Positions 1 to 8,662 of a DNA stretch of 64,000 nt are shown in pieces. Position numbers and translations under genes: made by a program. The notes under the pieces were generated by a model. The model searched no databases and had not been told where the DNA came from. It worked only from the letters and a program-made list of their open reading frames with translations. Position 1 is the stretch's first letter, and every line of letters begins with the position of its first letter. This DNA comes from Streptomyces antibioticus (GTDB lineage Bacteria > Actinomycetota > Actinomycetes > Streptomycetales > Streptomycetaceae): contig NZ_KQ948422.1 of assembly GCF_001514065.1 (NCBI RefSeq), positions 1,339,939-1,403,938 on the forward strand. The letters run 5' to 3'.

Positions 1-1
1 G

Positions 2-100
2 GTCGAGCAGCGGGTCAGCCCGGACGTGGAGCGTGTCACGGGCCGGGCGCCGGGGTCGTTCGCGGACTGGGCGCGCCGGAACGCCGCCGCGTTCCGCTGA
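2..100 (+). CDS. 3' end of an NmrA-like NAD(P)-binding protein (partial)
   Basis: Only the last 32 codons are inside the window, followed by TGA. The tail (…VTGRAPGSFADWARRNAAAF-R) resembles the C-terminus of NmrA-type atypical short-chain dehydrogenases, where a G-R-x-P-x-S-F-x-D-[WF]-x-x-x-x-x-x-x-F motif ends the protein. The Rossmann domain is not visible, so the assignment rests on this one motif. The gene converges on the minus-strand gene ending at 122, 21 bp away. Confidence 0.45.
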   Translation, partial: VEQRVSPDVERVTGRAPGSFADWARRNAAAFR

Positions 101-121
101 GGCTGCCCGCTGGACAGGGGG

Positions 122-1951
122 TCACGTGTACAGCGTCAACTCCGGCTCCCCGTGGGCGTCTCCGGCCGTCTCGCCGATGACGGCGGTGAAGGCCTCGGTG
201 TGCACGGTCAGGCCGGAGGCGCTCTGCTCGAACGTCGGCAGGAACTGCCGGCCGGGTCCGTAGCGCACCGCGAAGACGTGCAGGCCCTCGGGCGCGTCCG
301 GCACCGGCCCGGCCTCCAGGGCCGTCGACGAGACCAGATGCCGCCAGCCCTCGTCCGGGTTGCCGTAGCCCCGGGGGTCGGCGGCGAGGGCGAACGCCGC
401 CTGTTCCTGGGTCTGCTGCGAACGGGCGTCGAAGTGGTCGACACCTTCCGACTCGGGGTGTGTCAGCCGCAGTTCACCGGCGGCGACGACCTCGGCGTCG
501 GCGGTCCGGCGCACCCGGTCGCCGTCGTCCACGGCGTAGGGCAGCCCGGCGAGCAGGTAGGGCGTGCCGGGGAGGCGTTCCACCGCGACCGTCATCCACA
601 GGCTCGTGCCGTCGGTGACGTACAGGGACCGCACGTGCCGCAGGACGTGGTCGCGGCCGACGGCGGGCTTGGTGACCAGCTTGGCCGCGAGGCCGTCGGT
701 GCGCAGGTCGCGGACGCGGACCTCGCCCATCGGCCGGCACAGCAGGAAGCCGTCGACGACCGGGCCGAAGCCGTGCTGGCGGTTGACGGCGGCGGGCAGG
801 TAATAGGTGCCCGCGGCCTCGACCAGCGCCGGGGTCATGCGGTCGTCGAAGGCCACCGAGACCGTCCCGGCGCGCAGTTGATGCCGGGTGGGGACCGTCG
901 ACGGCTGCCGGTGCCAGCGTGTGGTGTCCTGGATCTGCCAGACCAGCATCCACGCGAAGTGGCCGTCGACGCCTCCGTCGTCCTTGACGGCGTGCCGGGC
1001 CCAGCGGCTGTCGCCCCGGTAGCGGCCGAGGTCGGAGCCGATGCGGGCGCCGAAGTAACGCAGTCCCAGGACCGATTCGAAGGCGGAGTGCTGCTCGCTG
1101 TAGCGCGGGCCGCCGTTGTCGAAGCCGCCGTTCGTCAGGCGGGCGTCGATGTAGCGGGCGAGCGCCTCGCCGTCCTCGGCGAAGATCTCCGCGCCGCTGA
1201 CCCGGTGGGCCTGGGCGAGGAAGGACAGGGAGATCGGGCCGTAGTTGTTGTCGTACGCCCCGCCGTGCTCGGGCGGCAGCAGTGCGCCCCGGTCGGCGAC
1301 CCGGTGGTCGCGGATCTTCTCGACGTACAGCCCGATGGCGCGGTCGTGGACCGACTCAGCTTCCTCCGGCGGGAGATGGCGGGCGAGCATCAGGCCGCCG
1401 ACGACACAGCCGATCGCCTGGTTACCGGCCTCCTGCGGGTTGAAGAAGGTCGCCTCGGTGAGCCAGCGCCAGTATCCGTGGGCCACGTCGAGCAGTTCGG
1501 CGCGCTGGGCGTCGTCGACCAGACCGTCGGCCGCGTCGAGGAGGTTCACCGCCTGGAGCAGCGCCCAGACGGTGCTGGGCCAGTCGCCGATGGGGTGGGC
1601 GCCGGCGGCGAGGACGTAACGGGCGTACGGCAGGCCGGAGTTGCGGACCCTGAGGTTCGGGTAGCCGGGGTTGTCGTCGACGTAGACGCGCTCGCGCAGA
1701 TGGAAGGCGAGGCTGCGGCGGACCGCCTCGGGCAGCCGGTCGTCCTTGGTGCGCTGCCAGGTGAAGGCGAGCAGGGAGGTGATGCCGAGGGAGGTGTCGC
1801 CGATGTCGTCGTCGCAGTCGGGGTGTTCGAGGTTGCCCTCGGGGGTGAGGCGGGCGAGGGCCTGCTCGGTGACGTCGGCGAGGACGGCGTCGTACGCCTC
1901 GGGGGTGTCCGGCAGGTCGTGCAGCGGGCCGAGCTGGCGGGGGAGGTGCAA
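122..1951 (-). CDS. Putative alpha/alpha-toroid polysaccharide lyase-like protein (heparinase II/III-like)
   Basis: This 609-residue protein has no signal peptide, so it is probably cytoplasmic. The first half is helical with repeated aromatic/Asn motifs (FFNPQEAGNQAIG near residue 170, GGAYDNNYGP near 235). The second half is beta-rich. That plan is seen in heparinase II/III-like and alginate-lyase-like enzymes. I infer degradation of an imported uronic-acid-type oligosaccharide, but the family is not securely recognised. The start is TTG with AAGGG about 9 nt upstream, 13 bp after the previous gene's stop. It is the last gene of cluster A (binding protein, two permeases, two toroid-like proteins). 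A glycoside hydrolase with an alpha/alpha barrel is an alternative. Confidence 0.55.
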   Translation of the reverse strand: MHLPRQLGPLHDLPDTPEAYDAVLADVTEQALARLTPEGNLEHPDCDDDIGDTSLGITSLLAFTWQRTKDDRLPEAVRRSLAFHLRERVYVDDNPGYPNLRVRNSGLPYARYVLAAGAHPIGDWPSTVWALLQAVNLLDAADGLVDDAQRAELLDVAHGYWRWLTEATFFNPQEAGNQAIGCVVGGLMLARHLPPEEAESVHDRAIGLYVEKIRDHRVADRGALLPPEHGGAYDNNYGPISLSFLAQAHRVSGAEIFAEDGEALARYIDARLTNGGFDNGGPRYSEQHSAFESVLGLRYFGARIGSDLGRYRGDSRWARHAVKDDGGVDGHFAWMLVWQIQDTTRWHRQPSTVPTRHQLRAGTVSVAFDDRMTPALVEAAGTYYLPAAVNRQHGFGPVVDGFLLCRPMGEVRVRDLRTDGLAAKLVTKPAVGRDHVLRHVRSLYVTDGTSLWMTVAVERLPGTPYLLAGLPYAVDDGDRVRRTADAEVVAAGELRLTHPESEGVDHFDARSQQTQEQAAFALAADPRGYGNPDEGWRHLVSSTALEAGPVPDAPEGLHVFAVRYGPGRQFLPTFEQSASGLTVHTEAFTAVIGETAGDAHGEPELTLYT

Positions 1952-1964
1952 GGAGATCAGCCCT

Positions 1965-3656
1965 TCATGCCTGAGAGGTGGCGCGCAGTGCGAGGGTCAG
2001 GGTCTGGGGCCCGTGCCCACCGAGGTAGACACGGTTCCCGGTCGTCGCGTCGGTGCCGCCGGCCACGGTGTAGTCCTGCCCCGGGTCGTAGCGCAGTACG
2101 TCGCTGCGGTCCGGTCCGGCGAGCGGTTCGCCTGTCTCGACGGTGGCCTCGACCCGGATCTCGTCGTCGCCGACGCGGTAGGTCACGGGCTCGGTCGTCA
2201 TGCACCAGCGTCCGTCGCCGAGCGGTACGGCGCCCTGCGGCTCGCCGCCCGGCCGGAAGGTCAGTTCGAGGGCCCAGGGCACCGTGGGGCCGCTGATGTC
2301 GATGCGCAGGTCGGCCCCGTCGTCCCGCAGGCCGACCTCGACCCGGGTGGTGTGGGAGACCTCGTCCTGAGGGCGGTCGGGGAAGGCCATGGCCGCGGAG
2401 AAGCGGCCCTCGTCCACCAGGCGGTAGGCGCCGTCGTCGCGCCTGCGGTCCTTCGGGAGCGGCTGGTAGTAGGCGCTGGTGAGGGTCTGGGTGAGCCGGT
2501 ACCGGTGGTCGGCGAGCCGTTCCATGTCGGCGGCGCGGAAGGGGCCCAGGTCGAAGAACGTCCGCGAGAGGCGGACCGCGTCGAGGACGGCGGCACCGGC
2601 GAACAGGCGCAGGAAGGTGGGGTTGCAGGCCAGGCCGGAGCGGATGCGCCGGTGCTCGGGCACGTCGGAGCCGCCGTACACCACGGTGTGCGCGGTGGCC
2701 GAGGCGTGGGCGGCGAGGCGTGCGGTGGGGAGGTACCGGTCGCGCGGGAGTTCCTCCGGGTCCGGGGCCGGCAGGGCGCGGGCCAGATCCGGGGTGAGGA
2801 GGGTCTGGGCGAGCAGGTCGGGGTCGTGGATGCCGTCGGCGGCCGCCAGGCGGGCCGCGCGGGCGAAGTCGCCCCGGCCGGTGCGGATCGCGAGCAGCCG
2901 GTAGTGCGGCAGGTAGGGCCACAGCGCGAACGACATCCGCTGGTCCTGGCGGCGCGAGTGGACGGTCTCCACGGTGCCGTCCGGCCTGATCAGGTCCAGG
3001 GTCGCGGTGAGGTTGCGTTCGACGACGTCCACCAGGTCGGGACGCCCGAGCACCTCGGCCAGCACCAGCAGCGCCGGGTTGGTCACGATGGACGCGTAGA
3101 CGGCGCTGCGTTCCGAGTACAGGCCGTCGGCGTCGATGTCGACGCCCTCGGCGAGCCACTCCTCGGCGCGGGCGAGCAGCCGCTCGTCGGGGAACGAGCG
3201 GTGCAGCCGGGCCAGCGCCGCGGACAGCTCCCAGCGGTGGTTCGGGGTGTGCACGCCACCCGTCAGGAGGCTTTCGGCGGCGGCACCGGCGATCTCGGCG
3301 AGCGCCGCCGTGACGTCGGCCAGTTCGGGCCCCGCGCCCGAGGCGAGGACGTGCGCGTCGCACACGTCGTTGACGGTGAACGCGGAGTCCGGCGGCGACT
3401 GCACGTTGTCGCCGCCCGCGAAGAGGCCGGAGGGCGTCTGCACGGACCGCAGGGCACGCAGGTGGGTCAGCGCGGCGGCGACGGCCCGCTCGCTGCCGTA
3501 CTGGGCCGACTCCGGCGAGCGGTACGCCGCGACCAGGGTCTTCACCCGCCGGGCCAGGGCGCGGTGCGGCTCGATGAATTCCGCCGACGGGTCGGCCGAC
3601 CCGTCGGCGGCGAGCGCCGCCGCGCGGACGAACTCGTGGTCGATCGCAGCGGGCAA
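1965..3656 (-). CDS. Second putative toroid-fold polysaccharide-degrading protein
   Basis: A 563-residue protein without a signal peptide. The N-terminal two thirds are predicted helical repeats with a GGVHTPNHRWE motif near residue 150 and TVETVHSRRQDQR near 240. The C-terminal third is beta-rich. This again matches heparinase/lyase-type architecture, but substrate and family are unassigned. The reading frame stays open upstream into the permease gene. I place the start at a TTG two bases after the permease stop (TGA-CC-TTG), which gives tight coupling. It sits between the MalG-type permease and the 609-residue toroid protein, so its substrate is probably what the cluster A transporter imports. 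Confidence 0.55.
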   Translation of the reverse strand: MPAAIDHEFVRAAALAADGSADPSAEFIEPHRALARRVKTLVAAYRSPESAQYGSERAVAAALTHLRALRSVQTPSGLFAGGDNVQSPPDSAFTVNDVCDAHVLASGAGPELADVTAALAEIAGAAAESLLTGGVHTPNHRWELSAALARLHRSFPDERLLARAEEWLAEGVDIDADGLYSERSAVYASIVTNPALLVLAEVLGRPDLVDVVERNLTATLDLIRPDGTVETVHSRRQDQRMSFALWPYLPHYRLLAIRTGRGDFARAARLAAADGIHDPDLLAQTLLTPDLARALPAPDPEELPRDRYLPTARLAAHASATAHTVVYGGSDVPEHRRIRSGLACNPTFLRLFAGAAVLDAVRLSRTFFDLGPFRAADMERLADHRYRLTQTLTSAYYQPLPKDRRRDDGAYRLVDEGRFSAAMAFPDRPQDEVSHTTRVEVGLRDDGADLRIDISGPTVPWALELTFRPGGEPQGAVPLGDGRWCMTTEPVTYRVGDDEIRVEATVETGEPLAGPDRSDVLRYDPGQDYTVAGGTDATTGNRVYLGGHGPQTLTLALRATSQA

Positions 3657-3658
3657 GG

Positions 3659-4561
3659 TCAGTCCTTCAGACCGGCGTTGATGTCGGCGCCCATGACGTA
3701 TTTCTGAAAGACCAGGAAGATGGCGATCAGGGGGATCATGGAGATGACCGATGCGCCGAGCAGGACCGACCAGTTGATGTTCTCGGCGCCGACGATGCTC
3801 TGGATGCCGATCTGGACGGTGAACTTGTCCGGGTCGTTGAGCATCAGCAGCGGCCAGATGTAGTCGTTCCACCGCCACTGGAAGGACAGGATGGCGAGGG
3901 TCAGCATGATGGGCCGGGAGAGCGGCACCATGATCCGCACGAAGATCGACAGCTCCTTGGCGCCGTCGATGCGGGCCGCTTCCACGAGTTCGTCGGGGAC
4001 CGTCAGGAAGAACTGGCGGAACATGAAGCATCCGGTCGCGGTGAGCACGGCCGGGAGGATGATTCCGGCGAACGAGTTGTAGAGCCCGAGGTCGCGGACC
4101 ACCAGGAACGACGGGGCCAGCATGACCTCGCCCGGCAGCATCGTGGTGGCCAGGATGCAGAGGAAGAACGCCTTGAGCCATCGGTTGTCGTACTTGGCCA
4201 GCGCGTACCCGGTGCAGCAGCTGACACCCACCGTGAGGATCGTCGTGATCACGCACACGAGGGCCGTGTTGATGAAGTACTGGGAGAAGTTGGCGCTGTC
4301 CCACGCCGCCTTGAATCCCGACAGGGTGGGGTTGTGCGGGACCAGCGTCAGCGGATAGGAGAACAGGTCGCTGGCCGGCTTGAAGGAGCTGAGGACGAAC
4401 CACAGCACCGGGATGCCGTACAGGCACGCCATGAACCACAGCAGTGCCGTCGCGGACACCGCCTGCCGGAGCCCGCCGCTGCGCGCCTTGCCCGTCCGCT
4501 TCTTGGAGACCCCTCGTCCGGAACCGGTGTCGACCTTGCGTGGCATGTCTGTGGTTGTCAT
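3659..4561 (-). CDS. Carbohydrate ABC transporter permease, MalG type (cluster A)
   Basis: A 300-residue inner-membrane permease of the CUT1 sugar importer family. It has six predicted transmembrane helices after a basic cytoplasmic N-terminus. The EAA loop (EAARIDGAKELSIFVRI, near residue 200) contacts the ATPase. The ATG overlaps the stop of the upstream permease by 4 bp (ATGA). No ATPase gene lies nearby. In Streptomyces such systems normally use the shared MsiK ATPase, which I infer here. Confidence 0.93.
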   Translation of the reverse strand: MTTTDMPRKVDTGSGRGVSKKRTGKARSGGLRQAVSATALLWFMACLYGIPVLWFVLSSFKPASDLFSYPLTLVPHNPTLSGFKAAWDSANFSQYFINTALVCVITTILTVGVSCCTGYALAKYDNRWLKAFFLCILATTMLPGEVMLAPSFLVVRDLGLYNSFAGIILPAVLTATGCFMFRQFFLTVPDELVEAARIDGAKELSIFVRIMVPLSRPIMLTLAILSFQWRWNDYIWPLLMLNDPDKFTVQIGIQSIVGAENINWSVLLGASVISMIPLIAIFLVFQKYVMGADINAGLKD

Positions 4562-5478
4562 CGGTTCTCCACCCGTCGGTTGACGATCAGCTGGATGATC
4601 GCGACGGCCATCAGGATGAGCATGAGCACGAACGACGCGGCGCTCGCGTAGCCGATCTGGCCCCGTTTGAAGCCGGTCTCGTAGATGTACTGGACGAGCA
4701 GGTTGTTCGATGTGCCGGGGCCGCCCTTGTTGAGGGCGACGAACACCGGGTACTCCTTCATCGCGTTGATCGTGTTGAGCAGGATGACGATGAACGAGGT
4801 GGGGGCGATGCTCGGCAGGGTGATGCTGAAGAACTGGCGCCAGGGGCCGGCGCCGTCGAGCGAGGCGGCCTCGTAGTACGACACCGGTACGTTCTTGATC
4901 GCCGCGATGAACAGCAGCATGGTGAAGCCCGTCCAGGCCCAGGCCGCCGCCATCACGACCACGAGCAGCGAGAGGTCCGCGTTGGACTGCCAGGGCACGG
5001 CGTCTCCGCCGAACTTCTCGATGACGTAGTTGACCAGTCCGAAGTTCTCACCGAACATCCACCGCCACAGGACGCCCACGACGATGGGCGACAGCAGCCA
5101 CGGGATGAAGAAGATGATCCGGGCGACCGACCCGCCCTTGGCGTGCTTGCTCACCACCAGGTTGGCGGCGAGCAGGGAGACCACGAAGTTCAGCGGGACG
5201 AACAGGACGGTGTACAGCAGCGTCCGGGTCAGCGCGTCGTAGAACGTGGAGTCCCCGAACAGGTTGTGGTAGTTGTCCAGCCCGATCCACTGGAACGCCC
5301 CCACGCCCGTGTAGTTGGTGAACGAGTAGAGGAGCCCGATCACCGCCGGCCAGACGAAGAACAGCGAGAAGAGCACGACGTTGGCCGCGATGAGGACGAG
5401 CGGCGCAAGGGTGTACTTGCTGCGTCTCCTGGGCGGACTCGGTGAGCTCACCGACACGACCGAGGCGCGTTTTGTCAT
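4558..5478 (-). CDS. Carbohydrate ABC transporter permease, MalF type (cluster A)
   Basis: A 306-residue membrane permease that pairs with the next gene. It has six predicted helices and an EAA motif (EAASLDGAGPWRQFFSITLP, near residue 200). The start lies 126 bp downstream of the binding-protein stop. That gap holds a strong hairpin, which should lower permease expression relative to the binding protein, the usual stoichiometry for these systems. Coupled to the following permease by a 4-bp overlap. Confidence 0.93.
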   Translation of the reverse strand: MTKRASVVSVSSPSPPRRRSKYTLAPLVLIAANVVLFSLFFVWPAVIGLLYSFTNYTGVGAFQWIGLDNYHNLFGDSTFYDALTRTLLYTVLFVPLNFVVSLLAANLVVSKHAKGGSVARIIFFIPWLLSPIVVGVLWRWMFGENFGLVNYVIEKFGGDAVPWQSNADLSLLVVVMAAAWAWTGFTMLLFIAAIKNVPVSYYEAASLDGAGPWRQFFSITLPSIAPTSFIVILLNTINAMKEYPVFVALNKGGPGTSNNLLVQYIYETGFKRGQIGYASAASFVLMLILMAVAIIQLIVNRRVENR

Positions 5479-5554
5479 CTTCCTGTCTCCGTGCTGGTGG
5501 AAGGGATTGCTGTGGGCTCAGGCCCTGAGCCCGGCGTCGGAAGGGCGGCCGGCG

Positions 5555-5586
5555 CCGGGCGGCGGGGTGGGGACGCCGCCGCCCGG
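5555..5586 (-). terminator. Intercistronic hairpin between cluster A binding protein and permeases
   Basis: A perfect 10-bp inverted repeat, CCGGGCGGCG (5555-5564) and CGCCGCCCGG (5577-5586), with a 12-nt loop. It lies 18 bp after the binding-protein stop. Position and strength suggest partial termination or mRNA stabilisation that keeps the binding protein in excess. There is no U-tract, which is normal for Streptomyces. Confidence 0.6.
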
Positions 5587-5603
5587 TCGCTGGTGGCCTG
5601 CGA

Positions 5604-6926
5604 TCAGCCGCCGACCTGCTGGTTGTAGCCGTCCACGATGTTCTGCAGAGCCTTGTCGGCCGACTGCTGGCCGTTGATCGCCTTGCCGAGCTCCGTCTTG
5701 GTCGGGTCCTCGGTGAGGCTCTTGCCCTTCAGCACCCACTCCGTCTGCGCGTTGTTGAAGTAGCCGGAGATCGGGTCGTACAGCGGGATCTCCTCGTTGT
5801 AGAGCTTGAACGCCGCCTGCGCCGCCTCGGACTTGAAGGGGTACGTCGGGTTCAGACCGCTCTCGACCGGCAGGAAGCCGGACGTCTCGCACAGGACCTT
5901 GTAGTGGGCCGGCTCGTACAGCCAGGACAGGAACTTCGTCGCGGCCTTGGCGGCGTCGCCGTTGTTGTTGAAGCCGACGACCATGCCGCCGGCGTTGACG
6001 TCACTGGCCTGCACCGGCTGGGCCGGGGTCGGGACGCTCGCCCACTCGAACTTCTTGATGCTGTCCGAGAAGGAGGCGACCTGCCACACGCCGGACCAGT
6101 ACGCGACGACGTCACCGCTCTGGAACATGGCGGACGGGTCGGCGCCGGAGGTCCACACCGACTTCGGCATGGTCTTGTCGTCGTTCCAGCCGACGAAGGT
6201 GTTCACGGCCTTCTTGGTCGCCGCGTCCACCGAGAACTTGCCGGAGTCGTCGGCGTGGACGTACTTGCCGCCCAGCTCGTACACCATGGCGCGCAGTCGC
6301 GACGGCGACTGGTCGAAGGTCAGGGAGTACTTGGCCTTCGTCTTCTCGCGGACCTTGTTGGCCGCCTTGATGAACTCGTCCCAGGTCCAGGTCTTCGACG
6401 GCTCGGTCGGGTAGGAGACGCCGGCCTTCTCGAACAGCGACTTGTTGATGTACATGCCGGACGCGGTGACGTCCGAGGGGATGGAGAGCACCTTCCCCGA
6501 CGAGTCCTTCGCGAGGAAGTTCTGGTTGATGTTGTTGCTCTTCTTGTCCGCGATGGACTTGAGGTCGAGCAGCTTGTTCGACCAGATCGGGTCCAGCGCC
6601 GGGACGGCGGCGACGTCGGGCAGGGAGTTCGCCTGCGCGGCGTTGTGCAGCTTCGTGGTGTAGCCGTCGTAGGGAATGTTGACGAGCTTGACGGCGACGC
6701 CGGTCTCCTTCTTGTACTGCGCCACCATCTTCTTCCAGCCCGCGTCCTGTCCCGGAACCGTGGAGATCCAGAACGTCAGCGACTTGGAGGTGCCGCCCGA
6801 GTCGGAGCCACCGCCACAGGCGGTCAGCAGCAGGGCACCTGCCGAAGCCACGGCAGCGAGGGGAACCAGGCGGCGCACACCGCCGCGGCCGAGTCGGCGA
6901 GAGCGCCGCACACCCACAGTGGTCAT
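5604..6926 (-). CDS. Extracellular sugar-binding lipoprotein (cluster A)
   Basis: A 440-residue family 1 extracellular solute-binding protein. A basic N-terminus and a hydrophobic stretch end in the lipobox LTAC (Cys near residue 36), so it is a lipoprotein anchored to the outer face of the membrane. The body has typical CUT1 binding-protein features (…GAKYSLTF…, PTPAQP, NNNGDAAKAA). The ATG at 6926 has GGGA just upstream. An in-frame ATG 12 bp earlier (6938) is possible but has no ribosome site. First gene of the cluster A operon. A LacI-type operator-like site lies about 240 bp upstream. The substrate is unknown, possibly an unsaturated or acidic oligosaccharide given the lyase-like genes. 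Confidence 0.92.
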   Translation of the reverse strand: MTTVGVRRSRRLGRGGVRRLVPLAAVASAGALLLTACGGGSDSGGTSKSLTFWISTVPGQDAGWKKMVAQYKKETGVAVKLVNIPYDGYTTKLHNAAQANSLPDVAAVPALDPIWSNKLLDLKSIADKKSNNINQNFLAKDSSGKVLSIPSDVTASGMYINKSLFEKAGVSYPTEPSKTWTWDEFIKAANKVREKTKAKYSLTFDQSPSRLRAMVYELGGKYVHADDSGKFSVDAATKKAVNTFVGWNDDKTMPKSVWTSGADPSAMFQSGDVVAYWSGVWQVASFSDSIKKFEWASVPTPAQPVQASDVNAGGMVVGFNNNGDAAKAATKFLSWLYEPAHYKVLCETSGFLPVESGLNPTYPFKSEAAQAAFKLYNEEIPLYDPISGYFNNAQTEWVLKGKSLTEDPTKTELGKAINGQQSADKALQNIVDGYNQQVGG

Positions 6927-7079
6927 CTTCGATCCCATTTCGTGATTAGGGGACGGAGCACGGCGCCGACAGGGGCGGCACGGGTGCATTGTGCAAGAAA
7001 GGGGTGCTTTCCGAGGGCGCGGCCTCGCCCGGCCGCGTCGCCTTGACGGATGGGATCCCCGGCCATGAGGGCCGTCGTC

Positions 7080-7122
7080 GCACGAGCTCACCCTCGTGCG
7101 GCTGCCGTACGTCGTGTACGGC
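7080..7122 (-). terminator. Two adjacent stem-loops downstream of the ROK gene
   Basis: Stem-loop 1: GCACGAG (7080-7086) pairs with CTCGTGC (7093-7099), 6-nt loop. Stem-loop 2: GCCGTAC (7104-7110) pairs with GTACGGC (7116-7122), 5-nt loop. Both lie 80-120 bp past the ROK stop in the direction of transcription and before the binding-protein gene, so they probably separate the two units. Confidence 0.5.
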
Positions 7123-7160
7123 CGGGACGCTCACCCTGAGCCGGTGTTCCCGACCGGCTT

Positions 7161-7180
7161 AGAAAGCGCTTGTCCGGACA
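7161..7180. promoter_or_regulatory. LacI-type operator-like palindrome upstream of cluster A
   Basis: The core AAGCGCTT (7164-7171), in the context GAAAGCGCTTGTC, resembles operators of LacI-family sugar repressors. It abuts a second perfect palindrome, TGTCCGGACA (7171-7180). It lies between the end of the ROK gene and the binding-protein start, where the cluster A promoter should be. Which regulator binds is not shown by sequence. Confidence 0.45.
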
Positions 7181-7202
7181 TTGGCAGACCGACGCGAAAC
7201 CG

Positions 7203-8345
7203 TCAATCCTTCGTCCGCACGGCGTGGGTCACGGTTTGGACTCCCCTGGCCACCGCGAGCCGTGCGGCCCCCACGACGGTGCCCAGCTCGCCGAGCGTGC
7301 TGCTGACGACCTCGGTGGGCCAGCTCAGCCGGTGCAGCTCGGCCCGCACCCCTGGCAGGAGCTGCGGATCGGAACCGGTGCTGCCGCCGAGGACGAGCAG
7401 TCCGGGGTCGAGCACGGCGGTCACGGCGGCGGCCAGCCGGCCGACGTCCACGGCGTGCCGGTCGACCACCGCGCGGGCCGCGGCCCGCCCCTCGCCGGCC
7501 AGCGCGAAGAGCTGCTCCGCGGTCCGCGGGCAGGGCCCCTCGCCGTCCTGCCAGGCCTCCTGGGCCCGGCGCAGCAGGGAGCGGGCGCCGATGTACTCCT
7601 CCAGCGCCTCGTGGCGGGGCTGGAGGTCGTCATCCCAGGGGTAGGGCAGCCGGGCGACCTCTCCGGCGGCCCCGTTGGCGCCCGAGAGCACCCTGCCGCC
7701 GACGACGATGCCGAGACCGATACCGACGCCGATCCGCAGGTAGCCGAAGGTGTGGCGGCCCTGGGCTGCGCCCTCGTGCAGCTCGGCGAGGGCGGCGCAG
7801 TTCACGTTGTTCTCGAGGTGGACGGGCACGCCCCGGGGCAGCGTGACGGCCACGGCGTCGAAGACGGGCCCGGCCTTGGCGGTGGCGGGCCGCATGCCCG
7901 CGCCGTCCTGCTGCGCGGTGACGTCACCGACGGCGACGACGATGGAGCGCACGGGCGCGTCCCCGGGCAGCGTGAAGAGCGCCTCGCGCACGACCTCGGC
8001 GGCGTCGGCCCGGGAGCCGGTGGCCTCGGCGAGCAGGGAGCCGTCCAGGGCACAGCCACGGACCCGGGTGAGGGCCGGCCCCAGGTCGATGGCGAGTACG
8101 GCACCGGCGGCGGGTCCGAGCCGGTAGACGGCGGCGTTGCGGCCCGTACCGCTGGACGCGGTGCCGGAGTGGGCGGCGAGCCCGACGCTCTCCAGCTCCG
8201 CGACGGCGGAGGACACCGTCGGCTTGGACAGCCGCGCCAAACTCGCCAACTGCGGCCGCGTCGCACTGCCCGCCTGGGCCAGCACGGTAAATACGGCGTT
8301 GGCGCTTTCGGTCAGACGGGGGGCAACAACCACGTCATATTCCAC
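7203..8345 (-). CDS. ROK-family transcriptional regulator of cluster A
   Basis: A 380-residue protein. Residues 1-70 form a winged helix-turn-helix (RPQLASLARLSKPTVSSAVAELESVGL). The rest is a ROK sugar-sensing domain with an actin-like phosphate loop (VLAIDLGPALTRVRG). The frame is open far upstream, but the GTG at 8345 has GGGGGA 5 nt before it and gives the normal ROK length, so I choose it. It lies next to the cluster A transport operon and is divergent from the BadF kinase gene. It probably represses one or both until the sugar is sensed. The inverted repeat at 8511-8534 is a likely operator. Confidence 0.88.
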   Translation of the reverse strand: MEYDVVVAPRLTESANAVFTVLAQAGSATRPQLASLARLSKPTVSSAVAELESVGLAAHSGTASSGTGRNAAVYRLGPAAGAVLAIDLGPALTRVRGCALDGSLLAEATGSRADAAEVVREALFTLPGDAPVRSIVVAVGDVTAQQDGAGMRPATAKAGPVFDAVAVTLPRGVPVHLENNVNCAALAELHEGAAQGRHTFGYLRIGVGIGLGIVVGGRVLSGANGAAGEVARLPYPWDDDLQPRHEALEEYIGARSLLRRAQEAWQDGEGPCPRTAEQLFALAGEGRAAARAVVDRHAVDVGRLAAAVTAVLDPGLLVLGGSTGSDPQLLPGVRAELHRLSWPTEVVSSTLGELGTVVGAARLAVARGVQTVTHAVRTKD

Positions 8346-8496
8346 ATATCCCCCACAGATCACGGGCCGCCCTCCCGGTTCGATCGCGTTCGATCGGCTC
8401 TGCGGGAGGCGGCGACGGTATGGCTCGGGCGGCACCCGTTCCCGCCCCCGCGGCGGCCCGGACGGGCCTACCCAGCGGTCGAGTGTGTGATGCCTC

Positions 8497-8534
8497 TTGA
8501 CGCACTGTACTTCGTTAGTTAACTTCCTAACGAA
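8497..8534 (+). promoter_or_regulatory. Promoter with overlapping inverted repeat upstream of the BadF kinase
   Basis: A consensus-like promoter: TTGACG (8497-8502), a 17-bp spacer and TAACTT (8520-8525). It is overlapped by the inverted repeat TTCGTTAG (8511-8518) / CTAACGAA (8527-8534), 8-nt spacer. A repressor on this repeat would occlude the -10 region. It lies in the roughly 320-bp divergent region between the ROK and BadF genes, which holds no other gene that I can see. Confidence 0.6.
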
Positions 8535-8662
8535 CGTCACGGTACTCGCCTGCCGTGGTCCGTCAGAAGCCCGTCCCGGGGCTTCCCTAGCTCCTGAACT
8601 GCCCTTCCTCCAGGCACGGTTCGCCCGCCGTCGCAGCACTACGCAACGACGAAAGAGGATCC

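Noticed and set aside
152-2296. 714-codon open frame on the plus strand
   Set aside because: Antisense shadow of the 609-residue gene. The translation is low-complexity Gly/Val/Arg with no domain, as expected from GC-rich antisense frames.
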